Origin: Thermococcus sp. JdF3
GTDB taxonomy: Archaea; Methanobacteriota_B; Thermococci; Thermococcales; Thermococcaceae
Reading direction: 5' to 3'
Length of the DNA stretch: 64,000 nt
Assembly: GCF_012027495.1 (NCBI RefSeq)
Contig: NZ_SNUK01000005.1
Location: 62,001-126,000, forward strand
Below the pieces are notes generated by a model. That model saw nothing but the letters and a program-made list of their open reading frames with translations, ran no database searches and was not told the DNA's origin. Numbering within the stretch: the first letter of the stretch is position 1; each line of letters begins with the position of its first letter. Position numbers and translations under genes: made by a program. This document shows positions 23,563 through 31,940 of this stretch, piece by piece.

Positions 23563-23581
23563 TGACTATTTCCCATAGTCA
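23563..23581. repeat. Short inverted repeat upstream of orc1
   Basis: TGACTAT - TTCCC - ATAGTCA, seven-base arms. It is about 100 bases upstream of orc1 in a 280-base non-coding gap that otherwise holds only AT-rich sequence; it is a possible regulator site. Confidence 0.35.
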
Positions 23582-23742
23582 TTTGCCAGATTTTGAACAT
23601 CAGACACATATTCCAGAGGAAGCACTGGATGCAGAGGAAAGCATAGATATTCGAGGTCATGGGTTTATATGCGTTGTTGAACAGGGGGATGTAAAAAGAG
23701 GATGAGAAAACAGAAGAGATGATCAAAGAGAACCAGCCAGCG

Positions 23743-24354
23743 TCACGCCTCTTCCGGCCCAGATTTTTCCCGGGTGACCTCAAGAACGGAATCCAGAAGC
23801 CCCCTTGCTTCCGCTTCGTCGAGTCCGACTTTAACGGTCAGGAACTCCATGAGCTGCTCGTAGGTGTAACCCTTCTCCACCCTCTCCAGGAGCATGTAGA
23901 GTATGCGGTCGAAGACCCTCTCCACAAATTCCTCCTCAAGACCCAGGGCCTCCACGCCGGACAGAAGTCCTATCGCCAGGGCGGTGAGGGCGTCGTTGAA
24001 CTCCTCCTTGCCAAGGGTCTTCTTGTCGAGGTCAACACGGATGTTGACGACGTCGTTGGGCCTCCCAAGGCTGAACTTCATCATGTATATCCTATCGTTC
24101 AGCTCAAGAAGGGTGTGGTAAACGTAGAGCCTGTCCTCATCGTTCATGCCGTAGGTCTCAAGGCTCGTCGGGATCACAAGGTGAACAAACCCGTCTGAGA
24201 ACATGACCACGAGGGTGAAAGGCATTTTCGGATGCTCGGCCACGTACACGGACTCGTCAACCGCCTTGACATCCCAGGGGAGATCAACTATGTCGGCGGC
24301 ATCTTCTCTGCCCGTCCTGAGCCACTCAAGAATCTGTGTTTCAATATCATCCAT
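23743..24354 (-). CDS. YbjN-like protein, tandem copy 2
   Basis: 203 residues from ATG 24354, preceded by GAGGTGG. Soluble and acidic, no signal peptide. The central part (LNDRIYMMKFSLGRPNDVV, then DLDKKTLGKEEFNDALTAL) resembles YbjN/type III chaperone-like proteins, a fold used as a stability or adaptor module; the match is by pattern. It aligns end to end with the neighbouring gene at 24560-25183, so the pair arose by tandem duplication. Position between the origin and the orc1 operon suggests, but does not show, a link with replication. Confidence 0.75.
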   Translation of the reverse strand: MDDIETQILEWLRTGREDAADIVDLPWDVKAVDESVYVAEHPKMPFTLVVMFSDGFVHLVIPTSLETYGMNDEDRLYVYHTLLELNDRIYMMKFSLGRPNDVVNIRVDLDKKTLGKEEFNDALTALAIGLLSGVEALGLEEEFVERVFDRILYMLLERVEKGYTYEQLMEFLTVKVGLDEAEARGLLDSVLEVTREKSGPEEA

Positions 24355-24559
24355 AACGAACCACCTCATATTATTAAACCCCAAGGTGTTAATAAGGGTT
24401 TCCATCCAGAACTTCCAAACAAATATGTCGAACCCACAATGTTCAAAAAGCACACAAATGGATACACTCCTCAGGGAATTCATCAGGGCATACCTCCCCG
24501 GCATCCACGAAAAGGGCAGCCATCGGCAGGTCCAAGAGAAAAAGCAAAAGCGGTGGACA

Positions 24560-25183
24560 TCAAAAATATCCAACATCCTTCTCGCGACCATCCACGGAGC
24601 GTTTCGCTGCGAAAACCTCATCCAGGAGGTTCCGCGCGTCCTCCACACTCATGCCAACCTTAACGGTTAGAAACTTCATCAGCTCCTCCCTGCTGGCACC
24701 CTTATCCACCCTGTCCACAACCATACCGACGATACGATCGAATATCTCGCGGGCGAATGCCTCCTCAAGACCCAACGCAGAGACAGCGGAGAGAAGCCCA
24801 ATGAGGAGTGCGGTGAGGGCGTCGTTGAACTCCTCCTTCCCCAGTGTTTTCTTATCCAGGTCAACGCGGAGGTACACATCATCGTTCATTCCCGACAGGG
24901 TGAACTTCATCATGTTCACCTGGTCGTTGAGGCGGAGGAGGGTGTGGTAGACCTTCAACCGGTCTTCATTGGCCATCGAGAAGGTCTCCAGCCCCAGTGG
25001 AACCAGGAGATGAATGAACCCCTCTGAAAAGACCACCAGGAGGGAGAAAGGCATCCTGGGATGTTCAGCCACGTAGGTGTTGGGTTGAATCGCCTTAACG
25101 GACCACGGCAGGTCCACTATGTCCTCCGCGGTATCATCACCCGCTTTCAGCCACCCAAGAACCCGAACCTCGATGTCGTCCAT
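24560..25183 (-). CDS. YbjN-like protein, tandem copy 1
   Basis: 207 residues from ATG 25183 with GGTGG five bases upstream. It shares with the next gene the opening MDDIEVRVLGWLKAG, the DIVDLPW block, YVAEHPRMPFSLLV and DLDKKTLGKEEFNDALTAL. The C-terminus differs and ends in a basic/acidic tail. It is the first gene left of the candidate origin and is transcribed away from it. A YbjN-like adaptor fold is my best guess; function is unknown. Confidence 0.75.
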   Translation of the reverse strand: MDDIEVRVLGWLKAGDDTAEDIVDLPWSVKAIQPNTYVAEHPRMPFSLLVVFSEGFIHLLVPLGLETFSMANEDRLKVYHTLLRLNDQVNMMKFTLSGMNDDVYLRVDLDKKTLGKEEFNDALTALLIGLLSAVSALGLEEAFAREIFDRIVGMVVDRVDKGASREELMKFLTVKVGMSVEDARNLLDEVFAAKRSVDGREKDVGYF

Positions 25184-25350
25184 GGAAACCACCGAAGAAT
25201 ACTATGCGATGTAGGTTAATTAACTTTGCACTTGAAACGGCACAGGCAAACCCGAGCCTTCGTTCTCCACAGGAAGCAAAGGGGTTAAGCGCCCATAACT
25301 GTACAGCGGAATTTTAGGTTTGTAAATGTTCAGATGAAATCAAACGATCA

Positions 25351-25363
25351 TTTCCACTGAAAG
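25351..25363. repeat. Degenerate ORB core G
   Basis: TTTCCACTGAAAG; the left arm is intact and the right arm has lost a G. It is the leftmost copy in the origin region. Confidence 0.35.
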
Positions 25364-25470
25364 GTGAATGAACTTAAATGAACATTAAAATGCGGACATT
25401 GGTGGACTGTTTTAGGCATTTATGGTAAACAAAAGTGTTTTGCAATTTAGAAAAGTTAAACACTTCAATA

Positions 25471-25499
25471 CCCCCTGGGAGTTTTATTTCCACTGGAAC
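25471..25499 (-). repeat. Full origin recognition box H
   Basis: Read on the minus strand: GTTCCAGTGGAAATAAAACT, then CCCAGGGGG. It has the dyad core, the AAACTC spacer and the G-string bound by the Orc1 AAA+ domain in known archaeal ORBs. It is opposite in direction to ORB I, 250 bases away. Confidence 0.8.
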
Positions 25500-25748
25500 C
25501 CGGTTTTGGCTACTCCCACAATTTTTTGTCTTTTTGGTGAAACTCTCCCACTTTCTTTTGAACTTTTGGTATTTATACATTTTCATGAACAATGTTCATA
25601 AAATTCAAAAATCTCTGAATAGTAATGAACAAAAGACCACAAAACTCAGAGCCTGTTTTTAAATCCGCTTGTTTGATGTTCGAAAGATTGTTTATAAACG
25701 CTTCTTTCATCTTTCTAGCCGTGAAAATCCGTCCATCTCCAAAACTGG
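25500..25748. other. AT-rich putative DNA unwinding element
   Basis: The segment between the two inverted ORBs is rich in T-runs and A-runs and carries a small inverted repeat (ATGAAC AAT GTTCAT near 25584). It has no gene with a ribosome binding site. Confidence 0.6.
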
Positions 25749-25776
25749 GTTCCAGTGGAAATGAAACTCTGGGGGG
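25749..25776 (+). repeat. Full origin recognition box I
   Basis: GTTCCAGTGGAAATGAAACT followed by CTGGGGGG. Dyad, spacer and G-string are all present, as in ORB H but on the opposite strand. Confidence 0.8.
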
Positions 25777-25807
25777 TCTTTCAGATGGACATCGAAAAAG
25801 ACCTTTG

Positions 25808-25829
25808 TTTCCACTGGAAAAAATACTCC
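25808..25829 (+). repeat. ORB-like repeat J (origin, right side)
   Basis: Perfect TTTCCACTGGAAA core followed by AAATACTCC, a partial ORB flank. It is about 70 bases upstream of the K+ channel gene. Confidence 0.6.
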
Positions 25830-25891
25830 ATCCGTGGACTTCTCGGAGCAGTGATGATAGTTTTTTAAAACCTCCCCTGTAACTTATAACC

Positions 25892-26908
25892 ATGATCCCG
25901 GTACCTCTCGTTCGAAGACTTCTCAGAATGAAGGTTAAGGTCAGCAGAAACCGGCTCCTTCAAATAGCGGCACTTGTACTCCTGCTGGCTGGTATTTTTG
26001 CGTTCCTGTTTGTGTATTTCGAGGATGTGGATTTTTACACGGCTTTTTACTGGGCCGTCATAACGATGGCCACAATTGGGTACGGCGATATAACGCCGCA
26101 GACCGAGGCCGGCCGCGCCGTGGCTATGGTCGCTGCCGTTGCAGGAATCTCGACGTTTACGGCCCTCGTTTCGATTCTGGCTGAATACTTCATTTCATCG
26201 TCTCTGAGGAGGATGATGGGCATGCACAGCGTTAGGTATTCTGGACACTACGTGATAATCGGTCGCGGGAGCAGCATCCCGAGCTGCGTGGATGAGCTCA
26301 TGGCCGCGATTTCCAGTGGAGAGGTGGAGATGCGGCCCATAGTGGTGGTATTCCCCGACGAGAGCGAGCGGAAGAAGGTTGAGCTTCCAGAGGAAGTGGA
26401 GGTCCTCATCGGCGACCCGACCAACCCCGAGACACTCGAACGCGCCCACGTGCGGGAGGCGTCCTACGTTATCCTCGCCCTTGAGGACGACTCGAAGTCC
26501 GTCTTCACCACCCTAATGGTGAAACGCATGTCCGGAGCGAAGGTCTTCGTCGAGGCCCTCCGGGGGGAGAGCCTTGAGCTGCTGAGGCAGGCCGGGGCTG
26601 ACCGGGTGATACTCAGCAGGAGCCTGGCTGGAAGGCTTCTCGCGAGCTCCGTTTTTGAGCCCGAGGTGGTGGACGTCATAGACGACCTGACCACCGCCGC
26701 CGGTGGCTACGATATCTCCGTTCTGGAGCGCAGGGATTTATGGGGCGTCCCGTACGTGGAGGCCATGAAACGCCTCCGCAGTGATGGCTACTTCCTATTG
26801 GGGTACTACCGGGGGAAGCCGGTTCTCAATCCTGCGCTGGATGAGGAGATTCCCAAAGGCTCCAGACTGATCGTCATAAAGCCCGGCTCTTCCAGTGGAA
26901 AAAGGTGA
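25892..26908 (+). CDS. Two-span K+ channel with RCK/TrkA-N regulatory domain
   Basis: 338 residues. Two spans (about 24-44 and 71-97) flank a pore loop with the selectivity filter TIGYGD (near 62-67), followed by an RCK domain (HYVIIGRGSSIP onward) and a C-terminal TrkA-C-like part, as in MthK-type calcium-gated channels. Glycines of the nucleotide-binding loop are partly replaced (GRGSSIPS), so the ligand is uncertain. ATG 25892 lies close behind a TATA-like TTTTTTAAAA and would be nearly leaderless; ATG 25928 is an alternative. Two ORB-like cores fall inside the gene, one at codons near 141 and one at the very end (SSSGKR). Confidence 0.9.
   Translation: MIPVPLVRRLLRMKVKVSRNRLLQIAALVLLLAGIFAFLFVYFEDVDFYTAFYWAVITMATIGYGDITPQTEAGRAVAMVAAVAGISTFTALVSILAEYFISSSLRRMMGMHSVRYSGHYVIIGRGSSIPSCVDELMAAISSGEVEMRPIVVVFPDESERKKVELPEEVEVLIGDPTNPETLERAHVREASYVILALEDDSKSVFTTLMVKRMSGAKVFVEALRGESLELLRQAGADRVILSRSLAGRLLASSVFEPEVVDVIDDLTTAAGGYDISVLERRDLWGVPYVEAMKRLRSDGYFLLGYYRGKPVLNPALDEEIPKGSRLIVIKPGSSSGKR
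26310..26322 (+). repeat. ORB-like repeat K (in K+ channel gene)
   Basis: TTTCCAGTGGAGA, one mismatch to the core, encoding ISSGE. Confidence 0.45.
26889..26901 (+). repeat. ORB-like repeat L (end of K+ channel gene)
   Basis: CTTCCAGTGGAAA, encoding SSSGK directly before the stop, a place with little protein constraint. Confidence 0.5.
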
Positions 26909-27033
26909 GCGGGTTGCTCCATTACCCTTACCGCCGGATTGCGTATTCAATCCCTACTAAAACGGTCCAGCAAGGGCGTGAATTCCTGGTATCTCCGGAT
27001 ATCCGGCACTTTTATCTTGCGCTCCATCGGAAA

Positions 27034-27048
27034 GAAAAGTATATAACC
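27034..27048 (+). promoter_or_regulatory. radA promoter
   Basis: GAAAAGTATATAACC, a good BRE/TATA pair about 50 bases before ATG 27096. It gives a leader of about 25 bases containing GGGTGA. Confidence 0.6.
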
Positions 27049-27095
27049 CTTCGGCTTTTTACCCCTATGAAAGGTAGCCGTAGCGGGTGAGTGAG

Positions 27096-29606
27096 ATGCC
27101 GAGGAAAAAGAAGGCTGAGGATGAAATAAAAGAGCTCGAAGAGTTTGAGGAGCTCGATGTCGTTGAGGAGTCCCCATCAAGCTCAACCAAGAAAAAGAAG
27201 GAGAAAGAGATAAAGACCCTTGAGGATCTGCCGGGTGTTGGCCCTGCCACCGCCGAAAAGCTCCGTGAGGCAGGTTATGACAGCATAGAGGCCATAGCCG
27301 TCGCCTCCCCAATGGAACTCAAGGAGATTGCCGGGATAAGCGAGGGTGCGGCGCTTAAGATAATCCAGGCCGCGAGGGAGGCCGCCAACATAGGTACGTT
27401 CATGCGTGCCGACGAGTACATGGAGAGGAGGAGTACCATCGGTAAGATTTCCACTGGAAGCAAGAGCCTTGACAAGCTCCTCGGGGGAGGCATAGAGACC
27501 CAGGCAATAACCGAGGTCTTCGGAGAGTTCGGCAGCGGGAAATGCTTTGCAAAGGACACGAGGGTTTACTACGAGAACGACACCCTCGTCCACTTCGAGA
27601 CCATCGAGCAGATGTACGAGAAGTACCGGGGGCTCGGCGGAGAGGTTCCGATGGATACCGGCTTTGCCGTTCCACTGGAAACGGTCAGCGTTTACACCTT
27701 CGACCCCGGGACCGGCGAGGTCAGGCGCACCAGGGCGGCCTACCTTTACAGGGAGAGGGTTAAAAAGCTCCTTCAGATCGCGCTCTCCCGCGGCAGGGTT
27801 CTGAAGATCACTGCCGTCCACCCGGTTCTCACCCTCAGGAACGGCCTTGAGTGGGTGAGGGCAGGGGAGCTCGCGCCCGGCGATGTTGTCGTTGGGGTCA
27901 GGGAGGTGCCGGCGAACTCCAATCCAGTTCCAGTGAACAGGGCCTATTTCCTCGGCCTCTTCGTTGCGGAGGGTACCGCAAATCCCCTTTCCATAACGAC
28001 GTCCTCGGAGAAGCTGAAGGATGTAATTGTGAGGTTCATTAAGGAGCACGACGGCTACGAGCCGACGGTTGAAGTCAGGAGGGGCCTCTACAGGATTCTG
28101 CTCCGGAAGAAAACCGCCGAGTGGCTTGGAAACCTGGCCGGCTCAACGGCCGGAACCAAAGCCATCCCCGATGAGGTGCTGAACGGCGACAGGGACGCCG
28201 TGGTCAGCTTCCTCGCTGGCTACCTGGACGGCGACGGACACGTCTCCAAGTCCCACGTTGAGTTCGTGACCAAGAGCAGGGAGCTGATGGAGGGGCTGAC
28301 CTTCCTCCTTAAGCGCCTTGGCATCTCGCCATCGGTTTCAACAAAAACGGTGAACGGTGAGACCTACTACCGTCTCTTCATAACCGGCGAGGACAGGGAA
28401 ACCTTTGCGGAGGTCATGTCGAGGTCCCTGCTCAAAGGCGGAAGCCTCCCGTCGGGTGGCGTTGGGAGGTATCCACCGGCGGTTGCCCGGTACCTTGCTT
28501 CCCTCTACGCCGAGTTCCGCCTGCCCAAGAGGGACGGCGAGACGGCCTACCATATCCTGACGAGGAAGCGCGACGTCTGGTTCACCGAGGGAACCCTGGA
28601 GGGGATCAGGGAGTACTTTGTGGGAGCCCTCGAAGCCCTTGAACGCGCCGAGGACGCCCTTTCCAGGGGCGAGAAGCCCGAGCTCCCCTTCCCGTGGACG
28701 AACCTCACGCGGTACGGCTTCACCGAAAGGCAGGCTTCAAACTACCGCACCCGCGGACTGCCGAAGAGCCCGGAGCTTAGGGAGCGCGTCGTGAGCGCTC
28801 TACTGGAGGAGATAGCCAGGCTCAGGAAGGTCGCACTCGGGGCCATAGAGTTCATAGAGACCGTCAAAAAGCTTGAGTTCCACGAGGTCGAGTCCGTCGA
28901 GCTGATCGATTACAATGACTGGGTCTACGACCTGGTTGTGCCGGAGACCCACAACTTCATAGCCCCCGATGGGCTGATTCTCCACAACACCCAGCTCGCC
29001 CACACTCTGGCTGTCATGGTTCAGCTCCCTGGGGAGGAGGGCGGTCTTAACGGCTCTGTCGTTTGGATAGACACCGAGAACACCTTCAGGCCGGAGAGAA
29101 TAAGGCAGATAGCCGAGGCCAGGGGCCTCGACCCTGACGAGACGCTCAAGAACATCTACGTTGCGAGGGCGTTCAACAGCAACCATCAGATGCTTCTCGT
29201 CGAGAGGGCCGAGGAGATAATCAAGGAGAAGGCCGAGACAGAGAGGCCGGTGAAGCTGCTGGTCGTTGATTCACTCATGGCTCACTTCAGGAGCGAGTAC
29301 GTCGGCAGGGGAACGCTTGCGGAAAGGCAGCAGAAGCTGGCCAAGCACCTCGCCGACCTGCACAGGATAGCCGACCTCTACGACATAGCGGTCTTCGTCA
29401 CCAACCAGGTGCAGGCGAAGCCGGATGCCTTCTTCGGCGACCCTACAAGGCCGGTTGGCGGCCACATACTGGCCCACAGCGCGACCCTGAGAATCTACCT
29501 GAGGAAGGGTAAGGCAGGTAAGAGGGTCGCCAGGCTCATAGACAGCCCGCACCTGCCCGAGGGAGAGGCGATCTTCAGGATAACCGACAAGGGCGCCGAG
29601 GACTGA
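27096..29606 (+). CDS. radA: RadA recombinase precursor with intein
   Basis: 836 residues encoded, 354 after removal of a 482-residue intein. Start ATG 27096 follows GGTGA by five bases. RadA is the RecA/Rad51-family strand-exchange protein for homologous recombination. It has an acidic/basic N-terminus, a helix-hairpin-helix domain ([20 protein letters not shown]), the polymerisation and ATPase core with Walker A GEFGSGK-T (split by the intein) and Walker [13 protein letters not shown], and loop 2 near [15 protein letters not shown]. The gene is rightward of the origin and nucS follows after 36 bases. One ORB-like core lies just before Walker A (ISTGSKS) and one inside the intein. Confidence 0.97.
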   Translation: MPRKKKAEDEIKELEEFEELDVVEESPSSSTKKKKEKEIKTLEDLPGVGPATAEKLREAGYDSIEAIAVASPMELKEIAGISEGAALKIIQAAREAANIGTFMRADEYMERRSTIGKISTGSKSLDKLLGGGIETQAITEVFGEFGSGKCFAKDTRVYYENDTLVHFETIEQMYEKYRGLGGEVPMDTGFAVPLETVSVYTFDPGTGEVRRTRAAYLYRERVKKLLQIALSRGRVLKITAVHPVLTLRNGLEWVRAGELAPGDVVVGVREVPANSNPVPVNRAYFLGLFVAEGTANPLSITTSSEKLKDVIVRFIKEHDGYEPTVEVRRGLYRILLRKKTAEWLGNLAGSTAGTKAIPDEVLNGDRDAVVSFLAGYLDGDGHVSKSHVEFVTKSRELMEGLTFLLKRLGISPSVSTKTVNGETYYRLFITGEDRETFAEVMSRSLLKGGSLPSGGVGRYPPAVARYLASLYAEFRLPKRDGETAYHILTRKRDVWFTEGTLEGIREYFVGALEALERAEDALSRGEKPELPFPWTNLTRYGFTERQASNYRTRGLPKSPELRERVVSALLEEIARLRKVALGAIEFIETVKKLEFHEVESVELIDYNDWVYDLVVPETHNFIAPDGLILHNTQLAHTLAVMVQLPGEEGGLNGSVVWIDTENTFRPERIRQIAEARGLDPDETLKNIYVARAFNSNHQMLLVERAEEIIKEKAETERPVKLLVVDSLMAHFRSEYVGRGTLAERQQKLAKHLADLHRIADLYDIAVFVTNQVQAKPDAFFGDPTRPVGGHILAHSATLRIYLRKGKAGKRVARLIDSPHLPEGEAIFRITDKGAED
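27448..27460 (-). repeat. ORB-like repeat M (in radA)
   Basis: TTTCCACTGGAAG, one mismatch to the core. It encodes ISTGS, a conserved RadA segment, with codons (TCC, ACT, GGA) unlike the AGC/ACC/GGC usual in neighbouring genes. Confidence 0.45.
27543..28988 (+). mobile_element. RadA intein with DOD homing endonuclease
   Basis: 482 residues inserted directly after the Walker A lysine (GEFGSGK / T). The first residue is Cys, the last are His-Asn, and the next extein residue is Thr, all as needed for protein splicing. Block B is ITAVHPVLT with the TxxH pattern. The two LAGLIDADG-type helices are [10 protein letters not shown] and [11 protein letters not shown]. The C-terminal splicing block contains [12 protein letters not shown]. 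Both endonuclease motifs keep an acidic residue, so homing may still be active. Inteins at this RadA site are known in other Thermococcales. Confidence 0.95.
27669..27681 (-). repeat. ORB-like repeat N (inside radA intein)
   Basis: GTTCCACTGGAAA, encoding PLET in the intein. Its presence in a mobile intron-like element suggests the motif arose or was selected after the intein arrived. Confidence 0.45.
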
Positions 29607-29642
29607 GTTAGTTTTTTAACCCTTCTTCTTTTACCTCACTCC

Positions 29643-30395
29643 ATGTCAAAGGTTGATGCCGTTCAGAACCCCTCCCGCGATGAGCTTCTGAGGATAGTTG
29701 ACTCCGCCCTGTCGTCCGAGGCAATGCTGACCATATTCGCCCGCTGTAAAGTTCACTACGACGGCCGGGCGAAGAGCGAGCTCGGCTCCGGGGACAGGGT
29801 GATAATAATCAAGCCCGACGGTGCCTTTCTCATCCACCAGAGCAGGAAGAGGGAGCCCGTGAACTGGCAGCCGCCGGGGAGCTTCGTGACCGTCGAAGAA
29901 AGGGATGGGGTGGTAATTCTCCGTTCCGTGAGGAGGAAGCCGAAGGAGGTACTTGAGGTTGAGCTTGAGGAGGTTTACCTCGTTTCAATGTTCCGGGCGG
30001 AGGACTACGAGGAGCTTGCTTTAACCGGCAGTGAGGCCGAGATGGCGGAGATGATATTCAATAACCCCCAGCTGATTGAACCCGGCTTCAAGCCCCTTTT
30101 CCGGGAGAAACAGATCGGCCACGGCATAGTTGACATTCTCGGCCGCGACAGGGATGGTAACCTCGTCGTCCTTGAGCTGAAGCGCAGGAAGGCCGACCTT
30201 CACGCCGTGAGCCAGCTGAAGCGCTACGTTGAAGCCTTGACCAGGGAGCACGGAGACGTTAGGGGAATCCTCGTTGCCCCGTCCCTGACCTCTGGTGCCA
30301 AAAAACTCCTTGAAAAGGAGGGCCTTGAGTTCCGGAAGGTTCAGCCGCCGAAGAGGGAAAAGCTCGGCAGGGGGAGGCAGAAGACCCTGTTTTAG
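29643..30395 (+). CDS. nucS: Mismatch-specific endonuclease NucS/EndoMS
   Basis: 250 residues. EndoMS cuts both strands at mismatches such as G-T and G-G and is part of non-canonical mismatch repair; it is stimulated by PCNA. An N-terminal DNA-binding/dimerisation domain is followed by a RecB-like nuclease domain with Asp164, Glu178 and Lys180 (GIVDILGRD ... VVLELK). The C-terminus QKTLF fits a PCNA-interacting motif. It follows radA with its own TATA-like GTTTTTTAACC, and that pairing is conserved in Thermococcus. It overlaps the convergent gene on the other strand by 4 bases. Confidence 0.95.
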   Translation: MSKVDAVQNPSRDELLRIVDSALSSEAMLTIFARCKVHYDGRAKSELGSGDRVIIIKPDGAFLIHQSRKREPVNWQPPGSFVTVEERDGVVILRSVRRKPKEVLEVELEEVYLVSMFRAEDYEELALTGSEAEMAEMIFNNPQLIEPGFKPLFREKQIGHGIVDILGRDRDGNLVVLELKRRKADLHAVSQLKRYVEALTREHGDVRGILVAPSLTSGAKKLLEKEGLEFRKVQPPKREKLGRGRQKTLF

Positions 30396-30772
30396 CCCAT
30401 GTCCATCTCCTGCGGCAGCATCTCCCTGACCCTGACGACCAGCACCGTGTTCCTCTTTTTCACTTCAACTATCCTGCCGAGGCCGAGGAGCCTCACCTGC
30501 GCCCTGCACACGGTTACTTCCCTCTCGTCGCTCTCCTCCCAGGGAATCCGCTGCTCCATGCTCTCCATGCGGAGTATCTCCGCGAGGAGCCCCTCGGTGC
30601 CTACAGTGACATCCTGGAAGGTCTCGTAGGTGAGGAAGACCCTTCCGAGCTCGCGCGCCCTTTCGAGCGCGATAACATTCCTCGCGCCCCTTATCTCAAG
30701 GGTTTTGTACGGGCTCCTCAAAAGCTCGTCAAGAACCCGTCTCGCGATTCCGGATAGGGTTATCGCCTCCAT
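30392..30772 (-). CDS. Conserved Thermococcales protein of unknown function
   Basis: 126 residues. GAGGTGAG before the ATG overlaps the stop region of the PAC2 gene ten bases upstream, so the two form an operon. The product is soluble with alternating hydrophobic strands (VFLTYETFQDV, VRLLGLGRIVEV) and no metal-binding motif. I do not recognise the family. It overlaps nucS tail to tail by 4 bases. Confidence 0.65.
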   Translation of the reverse strand: MEAITLSGIARRVLDELLRSPYKTLEIRGARNVIALERARELGRVFLTYETFQDVTVGTEGLLAEILRMESMEQRIPWEESDEREVTVCRAQVRLLGLGRIVEVKKRNTVLVVRVREMLPQEMDMG

Positions 30773-30781
30773 GCTCTCACC

Positions 30782-31510
30782 TCACAGGTATATGCTCTCA
30801 TACTGCTTCTCTGCCTTTCTCCTTGCCTGCTCCATCTGCTCATGCATCTTCCTCAGCTGGGCCTCTATCATCTCCGCCTCCTTGAGCAGGGGCTCCGTTG
30901 AGACCTCTATCGGTGTCAGCTTCTTCAGAACCTCTATGACGTTTGCAGCAGCCCTCGGGTCGGGTCTGTCCCCGAAGGTCTCTCCGAGGAGAACGTAGGC
31001 GTCCAGCCCTTCCCTGCTGGCCTCCCAGAGGAGCTTTCCGCTCATCCCCATTATCGAGCCGTACTGGAGGATTTTCACTCCCAGGTTTTCAAGCTCCCTG
31101 TTCAGCTCCTCCCTGGCTCCGACCCCCCAGACGTCCATCTTCTCCTTGAAGAGGCCTATGCCTATGCCCCCGATCGATATTACCTTCTGGACCTTCATCC
31201 CGGTCAGATAGTTCGCCATCTCCTTCGCTATCTCGTTCACGAGAGTTGGGGGGACATAGATGTCCGCAACCGCCACGATGATGTTGTCCTTTCCGTAGAA
31301 GCGGAGGGGAGGATTGGGCTTTCCTTCGAGGATGAGCGCCATCGGTGGTATGAACGGGCTTTCAACGTAGCCTATCATCTCCATTCCGAGCTCTCTGGCC
31401 AGAAAGTTCCCCGCTATGTGGCCGACCAATCCAATCCCGGGGTAGCCCTCTATCAGTATCGGATTCTTTATCTCCGGGAGCACTATCTTGACCGGACTCC
31501 CGTTGCCCAT
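30782..31510 (-). CDS. PAC2-family protein (proteasome assembly chaperone-like)
   Basis: 242 residues. The opening PILIEGYPGIGLVGHIAGNF and later VISIGGIGIGLF are typical of the archaeal PAC2/COG2047 family, related to eukaryotic proteasome assembly chaperones PAC2 and to archaeal PbaA/PbaB. A C-terminal charged coiled coil (about 205-240) fits a helical arm. GGGTGAG precedes the ATG. In archaea these proteins form ring-like assemblies, some interacting with proteasome-related factors; the partner of this one is unknown. Confidence 0.85.
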   Translation of the reverse strand: MGNGSPVKIVLPEIKNPILIEGYPGIGLVGHIAGNFLARELGMEMIGYVESPFIPPMALILEGKPNPPLRFYGKDNIIVAVADIYVPPTLVNEIAKEMANYLTGMKVQKVISIGGIGIGLFKEKMDVWGVGAREELNRELENLGVKILQYGSIMGMSGKLLWEASREGLDAYVLLGETFGDRPDPRAAANVIEVLKKLTPIEVSTEPLLKEAEMIEAQLRKMHEQMEQARRKAEKQYESIYL

Positions 31511-31561
31511 GCTCTCACCCCAGGAAGGATTTAGTTCCCAAAGGTTATTAAATTTTCGTCC

Positions 31562-31780
31562 CTACCGGGTGGTGCTTCCCTCCATTTCCCCCTTTATCTT
31601 CCACTCGTACCAGATGAAGCCTCCGAGTATCCAGCCAGTCATAAACTCCACAAACCAGCCAGCTGAGGGTTTGACTCCTGAACCGAGAAGATGGAACATG
31701 AGGAAAGTCCCTACGAACCAGCCGATGATTCCTGCAAGAGTCCATGAGAGGAGCCACCTAGTTCCGGGGCTGTCCAGCAT
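31562..31780 (-). CDS. Small membrane protein
   Basis: 72 residues with two hydrophobic segments (about 9-33 and 41-60) and a charged C-terminus (YEWKIKGEMEGS). A TATA-like element (AAGCTTAAGG, minus strand) lies about 35 bases upstream. No domain is recognised. It is supported by its length, span pattern and isolated position between two clear genes; another frame over the same bases lacks such a pattern. Confidence 0.5.
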   Translation of the reverse strand: MLDSPGTRWLLSWTLAGIIGWFVGTFLMFHLLGSGVKPSAGWFVEFMTGWILGGFIWYEWKIKGEMEGSTTR

Positions 31781-31873
31781 GGCCGACCCCTGCTGTCCCT
31801 TTGTTTTTCTATGCCTTAAGCTTTATCTTCTCAGGCGGAAGGCCCCTTCCGAAAGGCGGGGGTAGTTCACTCC

Positions 31874-31896
31874 GAGTTTCATTTCCACTGGAAAAG
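31874..31896 (-). repeat. ORB-like repeat O (mtnP promoter)
   Basis: Perfect TTTCCACTGGAAA core with the ORB flank GAGTTTCA on its left. It sits immediately upstream of the mtnP BRE/TATA (CCCTTAAATAA, 31901-31911). Confidence 0.65.
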
Positions 31897-31940
31897 CAAC
31901 CCTTAAATAACTCGGGCTTTATTTTTACAGGGTGATGTCT

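Larger units (their letters stand above)
25184..25891. other. oriC: Candidate chromosomal replication origin (oriC)
   Basis: A 700-base non-coding region, clearly AT-rich, between divergent genes and next to orc1. It holds two complete ORBs in opposite orientation (25471-25499 and 25749-25776) with their G-runs pointing outward. Between them is a highly AT-rich stretch (25500-25748) suited to unwinding. A further perfect core (25808-25820) and a degenerate one (25351-25363) flank them. Genes left of it read mainly leftward and genes right of it mainly rightward. This matches the known Pyrococcus arrangement of oriC beside cdc6, PolD and radA genes. Origin activity itself is inferred. Confidence 0.85.

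Noticed and set aside
24990-25003. CCCCAGTGGAACC as another ORB core
   Set aside because: The left arm lacks TTTCC, so the symmetry is lost. Similar half sites (1819, 40115) appear by chance.
25374-25882. Short open frames inside the origin gap
   Set aside because: They lack ribosome binding sites, have unusual composition and run through the ORBs.
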